NCBI GenBank assembly: GCA_002427615.1
Contig: DIFH01000144.1
Location: 18,310-32,959 of the forward strand
DNA: 14,650 bases
From: Paludibacter sp. UBA5753
GTDB lineage: Bacteria > Bacteroidota > Bacteroidia > Bacteroidales > Paludibacteraceae
Direction: 5' to 3'
In this document: one piece after another, positions 6,438 to 14,466 of the stretch
Numbering within the stretch: position 1 is the first letter of the stretch
Layout: every line of letters starts with the position of its first letter
Made by a program: the position numbers and the translations under genes
The notes under the pieces: model-generated
The model's database searches: none
Told to the model about the DNA's origin: nothing
What the model saw: only the letters and a program-made list of their open reading frames with translations

Positions 6438-7892
6438 TTACCTCATTCTTTCTAATCTCGAAGCATCGAGTCGGAGCAAAATAAACAGCATAATGGTAAA
6501 ACCCCAAAGCGAGGAGCCTCCGTAGCTGAAAAATGGTAAAGGAATGCCAATTACAGGCATTATTCCCAATACCATTCCCACATTAATCATGAGGTGAAAA
6601 AATAAAATGCTTGCCACGCAATAAGCATATACCCGGTTGAAAGTTTCGCGTTGCCGTTCGGCAATTCGTAGCAAGCGCATTAATAACAACCAATAAACAA
6701 CGAGTACGAGCGTTGAACCCCAAAATCCATGTTCTTCACCCACGGTACAAAAAATAAAATCGGTATCTTGTTCGGGAACATAGTTGAGTTTTGTCTGTGT
6801 GCCGTTCAAAAAACCTTTTCCCCAGAAACCTCCTGAGCCAATGGCAATTTTCGATTGATTTACGTTATAGCCCGCTCCTGTAAGGTCATTTTCCATGTTG
6901 AGCAACACTTTGATACGAATTTGCTGGTGCGGTTCAAGCACTTTGTCAAATAGATAATCGGACGAAAAACAAAATACGACTGAACCGATAGAAATTAAAA
7001 CCAGCATCCAGTACTTTTTAAAACGGTTGAAAAGCTCAACAAAAATCCAATAAATACAAGAAGCAATCACCACAAAAAGAGCTACATAATCAAAATTGAC
7101 CTTGAACCAGATATTGAGTACGATGGAAATCAGGGTCAAACCCAATGTCCCCAACAGTAAAAACGAAGCTTCTTTTCTGTGTTTTGTCACAAAGAAAGCA
7201 TACACAAACTGAACAAGTAAAATTAGCCCCATGGATAAAACAATGCCCAACGTGCCTTGATCAACCTGAATGGGAATTATACTGAACCTGATTACAATAA
7301 CAAATAAAAGTACCGCAAATAAGGTTAGTAAAAGTATAATCCCGTTCATACCTTCGCGATAAAACATAAGCAGAAATGCTGCAAAAACCAACGCCGAACC
7401 AGTTTCTTTTTGTAAAACAATGAGGACGAAAGGTAACAATACAATCAAGGCTAATGGAATCAGGTCTTTCCAGTTTTTGAGTTTGTAATTATACGAACTC
7501 ATAAATTTCGACAGCGCCAATGCAGTCGCCATTTTAGCGAGTTCTGCGGGTTGAAAGCTTATCGGACCGAGTACCAACCACGAGCGGGAACCTTTGATGT
7601 CGGGGGCAATAAAGATAGTAACAATAAGAAGCAGCATGATGGCTGCATAAATTATATAGGCGAAAAAATTATACATTTTGTAATCCACGAGAAGCAACAT
7701 CCCTCCCAAAACAAAGGCGGTTAAAATCCACACAAACTGTTTACCTGCGCGTTGATTCCAGTCGAAAATACTGGATTGGTCAAATTCGTAACTTGCGCCG
7801 TAGATGCTTATCCAGCCCATAAAAACCAGTGCAACATAAAAAAATACCGTTGTCCAGTCCAAAGCATATTTTATACTAACGTTCTTTGACAT
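6438..7892 (-). CDS. rodA: Rod shape-determining protein RodA (SEDS peptidoglycan glycosyltransferase)
   Basis: A 484-aa polytopic membrane enzyme of the SEDS family that polymerises lipid II into glycan strands together with PBP2 during elongation. Visible motifs are KGSRSWL (100-106) with FQPAE (113-117), QKETGSALV (161-169), YNVNQSKIAIGSGGFWGKG (342-360), YVPEQDTDFIF (371-381) with D378 at the position of the catalytic Asp of the fourth periplasmic loop, and PLPFFSYGGSS (451-461). E. coli RodA is 370 aa; the surplus sits at about residues 205-310 as four extra hydrophobic spans, an even number that keeps the catalytic loop on the same side. The start overlaps the end of the PBP2 gene by 17 nt, implying coupled translation. 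It is the last gene of the cluster and converges with the HhH-barrel gene with a 7-bp gap. Confidence 0.95.
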   Translation of the reverse strand: MSKNVSIKYALDWTTVFFYVALVFMGWISIYGASYEFDQSSIFDWNQRAGKQFVWILTAFVLGGMLLLVDYKMYNFFAYIIYAAIMLLLIVTIFIAPDIKGSRSWLVLGPISFQPAELAKMATALALSKFMSSYNYKLKNWKDLIPLALIVLLPFVLIVLQKETGSALVFAAFLLMFYREGMNGIILLLTLFAVLLFVIVIRFSIIPIQVDQGTLGIVLSMGLILLVQFVYAFFVTKHRKEASFLLLGTLGLTLISIVLNIWFKVNFDYVALFVVIASCIYWIFVELFNRFKKYWMLVLISIGSVVFCFSSDYLFDKVLEPHQQIRIKVLLNMENDLTGAGYNVNQSKIAIGSGGFWGKGFLNGTQTKLNYVPEQDTDFIFCTVGEEHGFWGSTLVLVVYWLLLMRLLRIAERQRETFNRVYAYCVASILFFHLMINVGMVLGIMPVIGIPLPFFSYGGSSLWGFTIMLFILLRLDASRLERMR

Positions 7893-9714
7893 TTGTGTTG
7901 GTTACAATGTTAGTTACTCTATCCTGAAGTTCCAATCTTTCGATTTTTCCCTTGATGTATTGTTCTACCAGTAAACTGAAAACAGGAGCCGCATAAGTGG
8001 AACCGAATCCTGCATTTTCAACCACAACGGCAATCGCGATTTTAGGATTTTCGCGCGGCGCAAATCCGACAAAAATCGAGTGGTCTTTTCCCCGGCTGTT
8101 CTGAACGGTTCCGGTTTTACCACACATATCTATCCCTTCTATTTTCGATAACCGGGCTGTCCCGAATTCAAAAACTCTGGACATGCCTTCAACCACAATC
8201 GGGAAGTACTTTTCATCGACTTTTGACCTGTGTACCTTGGTTTTCATAGAGTCGCTTTTATTCAAATGCGGTGTAATGTAATAACCCATATTGGCAATAA
8301 CAGACATGGCATTCGCTAATTGCAGCGGAGTTGCCAATATTTCACCCTGCCCGATTGAGTTTGACCGAATGGTTATGGCGCGCCAACCGGTTTCACTCCG
8401 GTAAACTTTGTTGTAATATTTTTGAGTCGGGATATAACCCCTCGATTGTTCATAGATATCGCTGTCGGTAAATTTTTCACCCAATCCAAAGCTTTTCACA
8501 TTGTCGACCCAGACATCATAATTGTTTCTGAAAATATTATTTTTCACTCCATAGCCATCTTTTTCTATCGTTGTCCGAAAAGCATTCCAGAAATAAGGAT
8601 TACAACTTTGCTCAATGGCGTTTAACAAACTTACAGGCGAGCCATGATGGTGCGTGCATTTCACCGGTGAAGATTCGGGTCCATTGCAACTAAAAATCGT
8701 TTTTTCGGTTATACCGCCCATTTGCTGGCAAACCAAAGCCTGGATGGGTTTAAAGGAAGACCCCGGGGAATATTGCGCTTGTGTTGCCCTGTTCATAAGC
8801 GGTTTAGTCGGGTCGTTCAACAGGACGATATAGTTTTTCGAACGTTGCCGTCCTACAAGTATTGATGGGTTAAACGCCGGATTGGAAACCATTGCCAGAA
8901 TTTCGCCGGTTGAAGGTTCGATGGCAACAATACTACCCACTTTTCCGCTCATCAGTTTCTCCCCTAAAATCTGAAGTTGTATATCAAGAGTAAGTGTCAG
9001 GTTTTCACCGGCAATTGGGAGAATGTCTTTTTCCCCGTTTTTATATTTCCCCTTGATCCTGCCTTTGGCATCGCGCAGCAATATTTCAACTCCTTTTACG
9101 CCGCGAAGTGTATTTTCATAAGTGTATTCTATCCCATCGCGTCCGGCATAATCGCCCGGTTTGTAGTATTCATCATTTTCGATGCGTCTCTTTGATACTT
9201 CCCCTATATTTCCCAATACATGTGCGGCATTGGGAAAAGCATAATCGCGAAGCGTACGGTTCTGAATGAAAAAGCCCGGATATTTGTACATCGATTGCTG
9301 AATCGTGGCAATATCTTCGATATCTAACTGGGTCATGAAAACCTGAGGGGTATACGACGAATAACCGAGATTTTTTTTGCGGTCTTTGATTTCAGCAATG
9401 CGATTTATAAAAAATTTTTTGTCGATATTCAAGGCACGACAAAACGATAAAGTGTCTAAATCGTGTATTTCGCGCATGATACAGGTTATATCGTAAGCCG
9501 GTTTGTTGTAAACGAGTAAAGTGTGGTTGCGATCGTAAATGAGTCCACGCGGAGGAAACTGTGTTTTTCTCAAAAAAGCGTTACTCTCAGCGCCTTCCTT
9601 GTATTTTGTCTCAATAATTTGAATGGAAAATAGCCGAAGTATATACACAACTATCACAACCGACATGATAATGGCAATCACATATCTTCTGTTTTGAAGT
9701 GTATCGTTTATCAT
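7876..9714 (-). CDS. mrdA: Penicillin-binding protein 2 (elongation-specific transpeptidase)
   Basis: A 612-aa class B penicillin-binding protein that cross-links new peptidoglycan in the elongasome as the partner of RodA. One N-terminal membrane anchor (about 11-33) is followed by the pedestal domain with RGLIYDRN (56-63) and GRDGIEYTYEN (191-201). The transpeptidase has all three active-site motifs: SSFK (catalytic S319, K322), SCN (370-372) and KTG (533-535). C343, C353, H357 and C371 lie close to the active-site helix at positions corresponding to a zinc site reported for a proteobacterial PBP2. The length is normal for PBP2. The start ATG lies 3 nt after the mreD stop, and the end overlaps rodA by 17 nt, so mreC, mreD, PBP2 and rodA are very likely one transcript. 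Confidence 0.95.
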   Translation of the reverse strand: MINDTLQNRRYVIAIIMSVVIVVYILRLFSIQIIETKYKEGAESNAFLRKTQFPPRGLIYDRNHTLLVYNKPAYDITCIMREIHDLDTLSFCRALNIDKKFFINRIAEIKDRKKNLGYSSYTPQVFMTQLDIEDIATIQQSMYKYPGFFIQNRTLRDYAFPNAAHVLGNIGEVSKRRIENDEYYKPGDYAGRDGIEYTYENTLRGVKGVEILLRDAKGRIKGKYKNGEKDILPIAGENLTLTLDIQLQILGEKLMSGKVGSIVAIEPSTGEILAMVSNPAFNPSILVGRQRSKNYIVLLNDPTKPLMNRATQAQYSPGSSFKPIQALVCQQMGGITEKTIFSCNGPESSPVKCTHHHGSPVSLLNAIEQSCNPYFWNAFRTTIEKDGYGVKNNIFRNNYDVWVDNVKSFGLGEKFTDSDIYEQSRGYIPTQKYYNKVYRSETGWRAITIRSNSIGQGEILATPLQLANAMSVIANMGYYITPHLNKSDSMKTKVHRSKVDEKYFPIVVEGMSRVFEFGTARLSKIEGIDMCGKTGTVQNSRGKDHSIFVGFAPRENPKIAIAVVVENAGFGSTYAAPVFSLLVEQYIKGKIERLELQDRVTNIVTNTNVKER

Positions 9715-9717
9715 AAT

Positions 9718-10215
9718 TTATTTTCGATTGAACGAACGTATGCCTAAAATAAGCAAAATTGTAACGAACGAGCTTAATATAATTTTAAAAAATATCACCC
9801 AGATGTTGGCAAATGAAAATGCTTCGAGGAGAAACAAGGTAGTATGATGCAGTAAAACCATAAATACCACGTACTTGATATAAGCGCCTACCCCAAATGT
9901 ATAAAATGATGGAACCGGATTGCTGCCTTCTTCGATCGACGTGAAAAGTTTAATAATGCCACCTCTTGAAAATGCCGCCAATACGGTTGCAAAAGCATGC
10001 ATTCCCATTGTGTTCGAAAAGGCATCAATGGTTAACCCAAGCACAAAAGCGAGCAACAAAGTAACCCAATGAGGTAATTTAACAGGTAGCGAAAGAATAA
10101 ATAATATATAAATATAAGGATTGATAAAGCCTAAAAACTGGATATTATTCAGCGCCAGCACCTGAACAAGTACCAAGATAATGAAAGACAATATGTTTTG
10201 AATTACTGTTAACAT
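9718..10215 (-). CDS. mreD: Rod shape-determining protein MreD
   Basis: A 165-aa hydrophobic protein with about five membrane spans. MreD belongs to the inner-membrane MreCD complex that couples MreB filaments to the elongation synthases. The sequence fits the family in size and in the segment GLTIDAFSNTMGMHAF (60-75), which includes the semi-conserved Asp followed by Gly/His before the next helix. Position is the strongest evidence: its ATG begins one base after the mreC stop, and the PBP2 gene starts 3 nt after its own stop. MreD sequences diverge strongly, so the assignment rests on topology plus context. Confidence 0.9.
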   Translation of the reverse strand: MLTVIQNILSFIILVLVQVLALNNIQFLGFINPYIYILFILSLPVKLPHWVTLLLAFVLGLTIDAFSNTMGMHAFATVLAAFSRGGIIKLFTSIEEGSNPVPSFYTFGVGAYIKYVVFMVLLHHTTLFLLEAFSFANIWVIFFKIILSSFVTILLILGIRSFNRK

Positions 10216-10216
10216 T

Positions 10217-11059
10217 TTATTCTTCGGCTGCTTTTTCTAAGATTCGTTGTTCGTTGTAATTTTTATAGTTAATAACTTTTACGTGTGAAAGCGTACGGAA
10301 ATTAACGGCAAGTTTCACTTTGATATTATAATATGCTTCGCTTTCTTTGATGTTGAAATTTTCAATAGTGCCCACGGGGATACCTTCGGGGAAAGTATTG
10401 GTAAATCCGCTGGTTACCAACGAATCGCCAAGCGAAAATTCAACGTGGCGGGCTATATCCTTTAATTCGGCATACCTGTAATCCACCCCGGGCCATTGCA
10501 AAGGACCGCTGTAATTATTTTTCTTAAACTTACAGTTGATTTTAATTTTATCGTTCAAAACAGGAATGACCACAGAAAACTTGTCCGAAACAGTTTTTAT
10601 AATTCCTACGACGCCTTCATCGCCGATTACGCCCATATCAACTTTGATCCCATCCCTTAATCCTTTGTTCAGGGTAATGTAGTTTTGTAGTTTATTGGTG
10701 GAGTTGTTGATTACTTTGGCCGAAATAAATTCATATTCCATTTCGGGAGGAATACGGAAAAGGATAGAATCGGTTTTTTCAGGTTGTAAGGTTGATAGTT
10801 GATTGCGTAACAAGATTATCTCGTTTTTCAGGGCAGTGTTTTCTTCCGACAGGTTATCGTTTGCATCGCGCAGTTTGAAAAATTCCACCACCGAATTATT
10901 AATTTTATACATACCGGAGATTACCGAATTACTCGATGAGAGAAACACACTTTTCTGATAATCCTGATTATTGACAATCAAGGTGAATGAAATTACCTCT
11001 AATACAAGAAATAAAATCACAACACTATATTGAATCAAAAAATTAATCAGGTTTCTCAT
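10217..11059 (-). CDS. mreC: Rod shape-determining protein MreC
   Basis: A 280-aa periplasmic scaffold protein anchored by one N-terminal membrane helix (about 10-29). A predicted coiled coil (about 55-92, with NDNLSEENTALKNEIILL) mediates dimerisation. It is followed by the two beta-domains of MreC, including FISAKVINNSTNKLQNYITL near 110-130, GVIGDEGVVGIIKTV, the SVVIPVLN segment and the LVTSGFTNTFPEGIPVGTI block (about 214-232). MreC binds PBP2 and links it to MreB and RodA. The start is 79 nt downstream of the mreB stop. An intrinsic-terminator-like hairpin ends only 9 nt before this start codon, so mreC expression should depend on readthrough or on an undetected promoter. The one-base gap to mreD supports coupled translation. 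Confidence 0.93.
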   Translation of the reverse strand: MRNLINFLIQYSVVILFLVLEVISFTLIVNNQDYQKSVFLSSSNSVISGMYKINNSVVEFFKLRDANDNLSEENTALKNEIILLRNQLSTLQPEKTDSILFRIPPEMEYEFISAKVINNSTNKLQNYITLNKGLRDGIKVDMGVIGDEGVVGIIKTVSDKFSVVIPVLNDKIKINCKFKKNNYSGPLQWPGVDYRYAELKDIARHVEFSLGDSLVTSGFTNTFPEGIPVGTIENFNIKESEAYYNIKVKLAVNFRTLSHVKVINYKNYNEQRILEKAAEE

Positions 11060-11068
11060 GGATAACTT

Positions 11069-11124
11069 AAAAAAAACGGTAAGTATAAGATTAAAAAAAC
11101 ATATTTAGTCTTACACTTACCGTT
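11069..11124 (-). terminator. Intrinsic terminator or attenuator between mreB and mreC
   Basis: On the minus strand a 16-bp stem (11124-11109 pairing with 11090-11075, starting AACGGTAAGTG, with one G-U pair) encloses an 18-nt loop and runs into a U tract (11076-11069). It lies 14 bp after the mreB stop and ends 9 nt before the mreC start. It should cut most transcripts after mreB and let a fraction continue into mreC-mreD-PBP2-rodA. Confidence 0.85.
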
Positions 11125-11138
11125 AGTTAAATGTTTTA

Positions 11139-12158
11139 TTATCGGATTAAGAATGAGAATTTATCCACGTTTTTCAATGCGATACCGGTTCCGCGTGCAA
11201 CAGCGCGCAAAGGATCGTCCGCAATATGGAACTGGATGTTTAGTTTATCGGTCAAACGTTTGTCCAGTCCGCGTAAAAGGGCGCCTCCACCGGCAAGATA
11301 AATCCCTTTTTCAACGATGTCGGCATACAATTCGGGAGGCGTTTGCTCTAAAGCGCTCAGGATGGCAGCCTCTATTTTCGAAATCGATTTTTCGAGGCAG
11401 TGGGCTACTTCCTGATACGAAACAGGCACTTCCATTGGCAAAGCGGTCATGCGGTTTGGTCCGCGAACTATATAATCTTCAGGCGCATCTTCCAGATCGG
11501 TTAAAGCGGCGCCTACATTGATTTTGATTAATTCGGCAGTTCGTTCGCCTACTTTGATGTTGTGCATACGTCCCATATATTCTACAATATCAAGAGTCAA
11601 ATCATCGCCGGCAATACGGATGGATTTATTCGAAACGATACCGCCCAGCGAAATCACGGCAATTTCGGTCGTTCCGCCGCCGATATCGACAATCATACAT
11701 CCCGTAGGAGCTTCCACATCGATACCAATGCCAATAGCGGCAGCCATGGGTTCATAAATCATGTACACTTCGCGTCCGCCTGCATGTTCCGATGAGTCGC
11801 GTACTGCACGAATTTCGACCTCGGTGCTTCCCGAAGGAATACAAACCACCATTTTGAGAGATGGGGAAAACAACCGATTCTTCGTTGGAATCATTTTAAT
11901 CATACCGCGAATCATTAATTCTGCGGCGAAGAAGTCGGCAATTACGCCATCGCGCAATGGACGCACCGTGCGAATTCCTTCGTTTTCCTTTCCCTGCATT
12001 TGGCGGGCTTTTTCGCCTATGGCAATTAATCTGTCGGTACGTTTGTCGAGAGCGACTACCGAAGGCTCATCCACTACGATTTTGTCGTTGTAAATGATAA
12101 TGGTATTGGCTGTTCCTAAGTCAATAGCTATTTCTTGTGTAAATGAAAATAATCCCAT
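11139..12158 (-). CDS. mreB: Rod shape-determining protein MreB (bacterial actin)
   Basis: A 339-aa actin-like ATPase that forms membrane-associated filaments directing sidewall synthesis. The nucleotide-binding motifs are intact: phosphate-1 AIDLGTANTIIIY (11-23), connect-1 YEPMAAAIGIG (135-145) with E136, phosphate-2 IVDIGGGTTEIAVISLGG (156-173), and the adenosine motif GIYLAGGGALLRGL (285-298). Length and sequence are typical of MreB, not of MreB-like Mbl variants with extensions. Residues 3-8 (LFSFTQ) form the short hydrophobic N-terminus that can help membrane contact. It lies 108 bp downstream of purH on the same strand with no convincing terminator between, so it may be read from the purH promoter, from its own, or both. 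A terminator-like hairpin follows it. Confidence 0.97.
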   Translation of the reverse strand: MGLFSFTQEIAIDLGTANTIIIYNDKIVVDEPSVVALDKRTDRLIAIGEKARQMQGKENEGIRTVRPLRDGVIADFFAAELMIRGMIKMIPTKNRLFSPSLKMVVCIPSGSTEVEIRAVRDSSEHAGGREVYMIYEPMAAAIGIGIDVEAPTGCMIVDIGGGTTEIAVISLGGIVSNKSIRIAGDDLTLDIVEYMGRMHNIKVGERTAELIKINVGAALTDLEDAPEDYIVRGPNRMTALPMEVPVSYQEVAHCLEKSISKIEAAILSALEQTPPELYADIVEKGIYLAGGGALLRGLDKRLTDKLNIQFHIADDPLRAVARGTGIALKNVDKFSFLIR

Positions 12159-12266
12159 TTTCTTTCTTTATTTCAAATTATTTTTTTTAAAAAACTTAGT
12201 TTTCTGCTACAATTTTGCGAAAAGACTTTAAATCGTAAATCGTAAATAAGAAAATTGTCCATCTAT

Positions 12267-13787
12267 TTAATGTTTAAAATGACGGTATCCGGTTGTTACC
12301 ATCGACAGTCCTTTTTCGTTACATTTTTCAATTGATTTGCTGTCGTTAATCGAACCGCCGGGCTGAATGACAGATGTAATTCCGGCTTCGGCTGCAATCT
12401 GAACGCAGTCGGGAAACGGGAAAAAAGCATCGGATGCCATAACGGCTCCCTGTAAATCGAATTTAAACGATTCGGCTTTTTCGATAGCATGTACCAACGC
12501 ATCGACACGCGAAGTTTGTCCCACGCCGCTTGCACACAATTGTTTATTTTTTGCCAACACTATGGCGTTCGATTTCGTATGTTTTACAATTTTATTGGCA
12601 AAAATCAAATCTTCGATTTCCTGTTCGGTTGGCGCTTTTTCGGTTTCTACTTTCATGTCTTCCGCTGTTTCGGTATGCATGTCTTTATCCTGCATCAACA
12701 CGCCGTTGAGTAATGTACGAAACTGTTGTGTTTTCAGTTTTGCATTTTTCAAAATCAGAATAATGCGGTTCTTCTTCTGGCTCAGGATTTCGATGGCGTC
12801 TAAGTCGTAATCGGGAGCAATGACCACTTCAAAGAAAATTTTATTCATTTCCAAAGCGGTTGCTTTATCAATGATGGCGTTGGTAATCAATACGCCGCCA
12901 AAAGCTGAAACAGGGTCGCCTGCCAGCGCATCGAGCCAGGCATCGACCAGCACCGGACGCGAAGCGATTCCACAGGCATTATTGTGTTTGAGAATAGCAA
13001 AAGTAATATCCTCGAAGTCATTAATCAGGTTAACGGCAGCATCGATATCGAGTAAATTATTGTACGAAATTTCTTTCCCTTGTACTTGTTCGAACATTTC
13101 GTCGAATTTCCCGAAATACACCCCGCGTTGATGTGGATTTTCACCGTAACGAAGCACCTTGGGATTATTTTCGCTCATGCGGAACGCCGATTTTTCGTCT
13201 CCATCGAAATAGTTGAAAATGGCCGAATCGTAATGCGACGAAACGGCAAAAGCTTCTTTGGCAAACCAGCGCCGTTCCTCTATGTTTGTTTGAGCGCCAT
13301 TGGCATTAATTAAATCCAACAACGCTTCATATTGATCCTGCGACGCCACAATCACCACATCTTTATAGTTTTTTGCCGCAGCCCGAATCAATGAAATACC
13401 TCCGATGTCAATTTTTTCAATGGTAGTCGGTTCGTCGGCTCCCGCTGCCACAGTGGCTTCGAAAGGATACAAATCTACAATCACCAGGTCAATTTCAGGA
13501 ATTTCGTATTCGGCTAATTGTGCATTATCCTGTTCCATATCACGGCGCGAAAGAATTCCTCCAAAAACTTTCGGGTGCAGTGTTTTTACTCTTCCTCCTA
13601 AAATTGAAGGGTAACCGGTGAGGTCTTCAACGGCGCTGCACGGAATATCGAGCGATTCAATAAAAGATTGGGTGCCACCGGTGGAGATAAACTCAACTCC
13701 TTCGGCGTAAAGGGTTTTGATAATTACATCGAGTTTATCTTTATGATAAACAGATACTAAAGCTCTTTTAATTTTTTTGCGTTCCAT
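12267..13787 (-). CDS. purH: Bifunctional AICAR transformylase / IMP cyclohydrolase
   Basis: A 506-aa enzyme for the last two steps of purine synthesis: AICAR plus 10-formyl-THF to FAICAR, then ring closure to IMP. The N-terminal cyclohydrolase domain has RALVSVYHK (8-16), STGGT (35-39), RVKTLHPKVFGGIL (66-79) and the GGISLIRAAAKNY block (129-141). The transformylase domain has LRYGENPHQ (212-220), SYNNLLDIDAA (241-251) and the catalytic pair K267/H268 in ILKHNNACG, and ends with SDAFFPFPD and IQPGGSIND. The frame opens 20 codons earlier (ATG at 13847), but that ATG lies in the -33 box of the predicted promoter and the extra residues have no family match. The ATG at 13787 gives the normal PurH length. 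Confidence 0.96.
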   Translation of the reverse strand: MERKKIKRALVSVYHKDKLDVIIKTLYAEGVEFISTGGTQSFIESLDIPCSAVEDLTGYPSILGGRVKTLHPKVFGGILSRRDMEQDNAQLAEYEIPEIDLVIVDLYPFEATVAAGADEPTTIEKIDIGGISLIRAAAKNYKDVVIVASQDQYEALLDLINANGAQTNIEERRWFAKEAFAVSSHYDSAIFNYFDGDEKSAFRMSENNPKVLRYGENPHQRGVYFGKFDEMFEQVQGKEISYNNLLDIDAAVNLINDFEDITFAILKHNNACGIASRPVLVDAWLDALAGDPVSAFGGVLITNAIIDKATALEMNKIFFEVVIAPDYDLDAIEILSQKKNRIILILKNAKLKTQQFRTLLNGVLMQDKDMHTETAEDMKVETEKAPTEQEIEDLIFANKIVKHTKSNAIVLAKNKQLCASGVGQTSRVDALVHAIEKAESFKFDLQGAVMASDAFFPFPDCVQIAAEAGITSVIQPGGSINDSKSIEKCNEKGLSMVTTGYRHFKH

Positions 13788-13816
13788 ATTCCGTATTTGC
13801 GTTTGATTATGGGATG

Positions 13817-13848
13817 CAAAACTACAAAAAAACATTGGTTTAATCAAT
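13817..13848 (-). promoter_or_regulatory. Predicted purH promoter of the Bacteroidota type
   Basis: On the minus strand, ATTG (13848-13845), a 20-base spacer and TAGTTTTG (13824-13817) match the TTTG / TAnnTTTG consensus of the Bacteroidota primary sigma factor almost exactly. Transcription would start near 13810, giving a leader of about 23 nt to the ATG at 13787. This excludes the longer reading frame starting at 13847. Confidence 0.7.
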
Positions 13849-14189
13849 ATAAAAAAAGTTCATTTTCAAATTGATGAACAAGGTTCTAACCGGAAAGGAT
13901 TGATTTTGTAATCGGGATAAATATATTAACTAAATAAATATTGACTATTTCTAAAAAGCATCCTGTTTTTTTAATATATCCAATAAACCCGCAACTAAAC
14001 GTTAATATTGTGATGGTTATCGGCTGACTTTATTTTGGCAGATTACAGAATTTTAATTTGTCATCCGATGACTTGCGGAGATTATTGAATTTTCGTTCAA
14101 AATTAAAAAACCATTAAATTTAGAAGATATCAGAACCTTTCTTTACTTGTTTTGTTTCAACATTACTAACAAACAAAATATTGGAGAAT
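13849..14189. other. Intergenic region between divergent purH and the CDGSH gene
   Basis: About 340 bp of AT-rich DNA with no convincing coding frame. A weak hairpin, GTTCAT/ATGAAC (13858-13879), followed on the minus strand by seven T residues, lies just beyond the purH promoter. A short palindrome, GTCAT-CCG-ATGAC (14060-14072), lies about 120 bp before the CDGSH start and could be a regulator site. I found no good promoter box for the CDGSH gene, though one must lie here. GGAG at 14183-14186 is the only Shine-Dalgarno-like sequence, only 3 nt from the start. Confidence 0.5.
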
Positions 14190-14381
14190 ATGGAAAATGT
14201 ACAAAATTCAGTGATAAAGGTTCACAAAGGAGGCCCTTATCTTTTATCGGGAGAGTTTAATATCGTAATGCCTTCGGGTGAAGAAAAAACAATGAAAGAT
14301 CCGCATCTTTGTCGTTGTGGGCATAGTAATAACAAACCATTTTGCGATGGGTCACACGCCAAAAGCGATTTTGACAAATAA
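14190..14381 (+). CDS. CDGSH iron-sulfur domain protein
   Basis: A 63-aa protein carrying one complete CDGSH motif, CRCGHSNNKPFCDGSH (41-56), which binds a redox-active 2Fe-2S cluster through C41, C43, C52 and H56. Members of this family (mitoNEET-like in eukaryotes) transfer clusters or electrons and respond to redox state; small bacterial versions are mostly uncharacterised. There is no membrane helix, so it should be a soluble cytosolic protein, probably a homodimer as in other CDGSH proteins. The first 40 residues contain a short beta-type segment (YLLSGEFNIVMPSG) common in bacterial members. The start is the ATG at 14190; an in-frame TTG at 14181 would add three residues. It stands alone, divergent from purH, with its own terminator 28 bp after the stop. 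Confidence 0.93.
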   Translation: MENVQNSVIKVHKGGPYLLSGEFNIVMPSGEEKTMKDPHLCRCGHSNNKPFCDGSHAKSDFDK

Positions 14382-14409
14382 TTTATTCCTCATTTGAAAA
14401 TGAAATTTT

Positions 14410-14434
14410 AAAGGTACATTCGTGTACCTTTTTT
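14410..14434 (+). terminator. Rho-independent terminator after the CDGSH gene
   Basis: A perfect 9-bp stem (AAAGGTACA with TGTACCTTT, 14410-14418 and 14423-14431) closes a TTCG tetraloop and continues into T residues to 14434 and a further T run after one G. It ends the CDGSH transcript 33 bp before the repeat element starts. Confidence 0.9.
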
Positions 14435-14466
14435 GTTTTTCTGAATAAATCTAAAAGTCTTGAGTT

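Noticed and set aside
11153..12093. Several rightward ORFs inside mreB (up to 122 codons)
   Set aside because: They are antisense shadows of a fully conserved MreB and have no family features.
12227..12249. Short tandem repetition of AAATCGT between mreB and purH
   Set aside because: Two and a half copies of a 7-mer in AT-rich DNA; too short to interpret as a regulatory array.
13851..13879. Hairpin plus T7 on the minus strand upstream of purH
   Set aside because: The stem has only 6 AT-rich pairs and there is no leftward gene upstream of it to terminate; probably chance.
13960..13975. AGCATCCT matching the inner part of arm A
   Set aside because: Only 8 bp match and the 12-bp terminus is absent; consistent with chance.
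25..14466. The whole segment as a composite transposon bounded by two element ends
   Set aside because: The segment holds core housekeeping genes (mre cluster, PBP2, rodA, purH) in an order usual for Bacteroidota, and the bounding elements are not shown to be complete.
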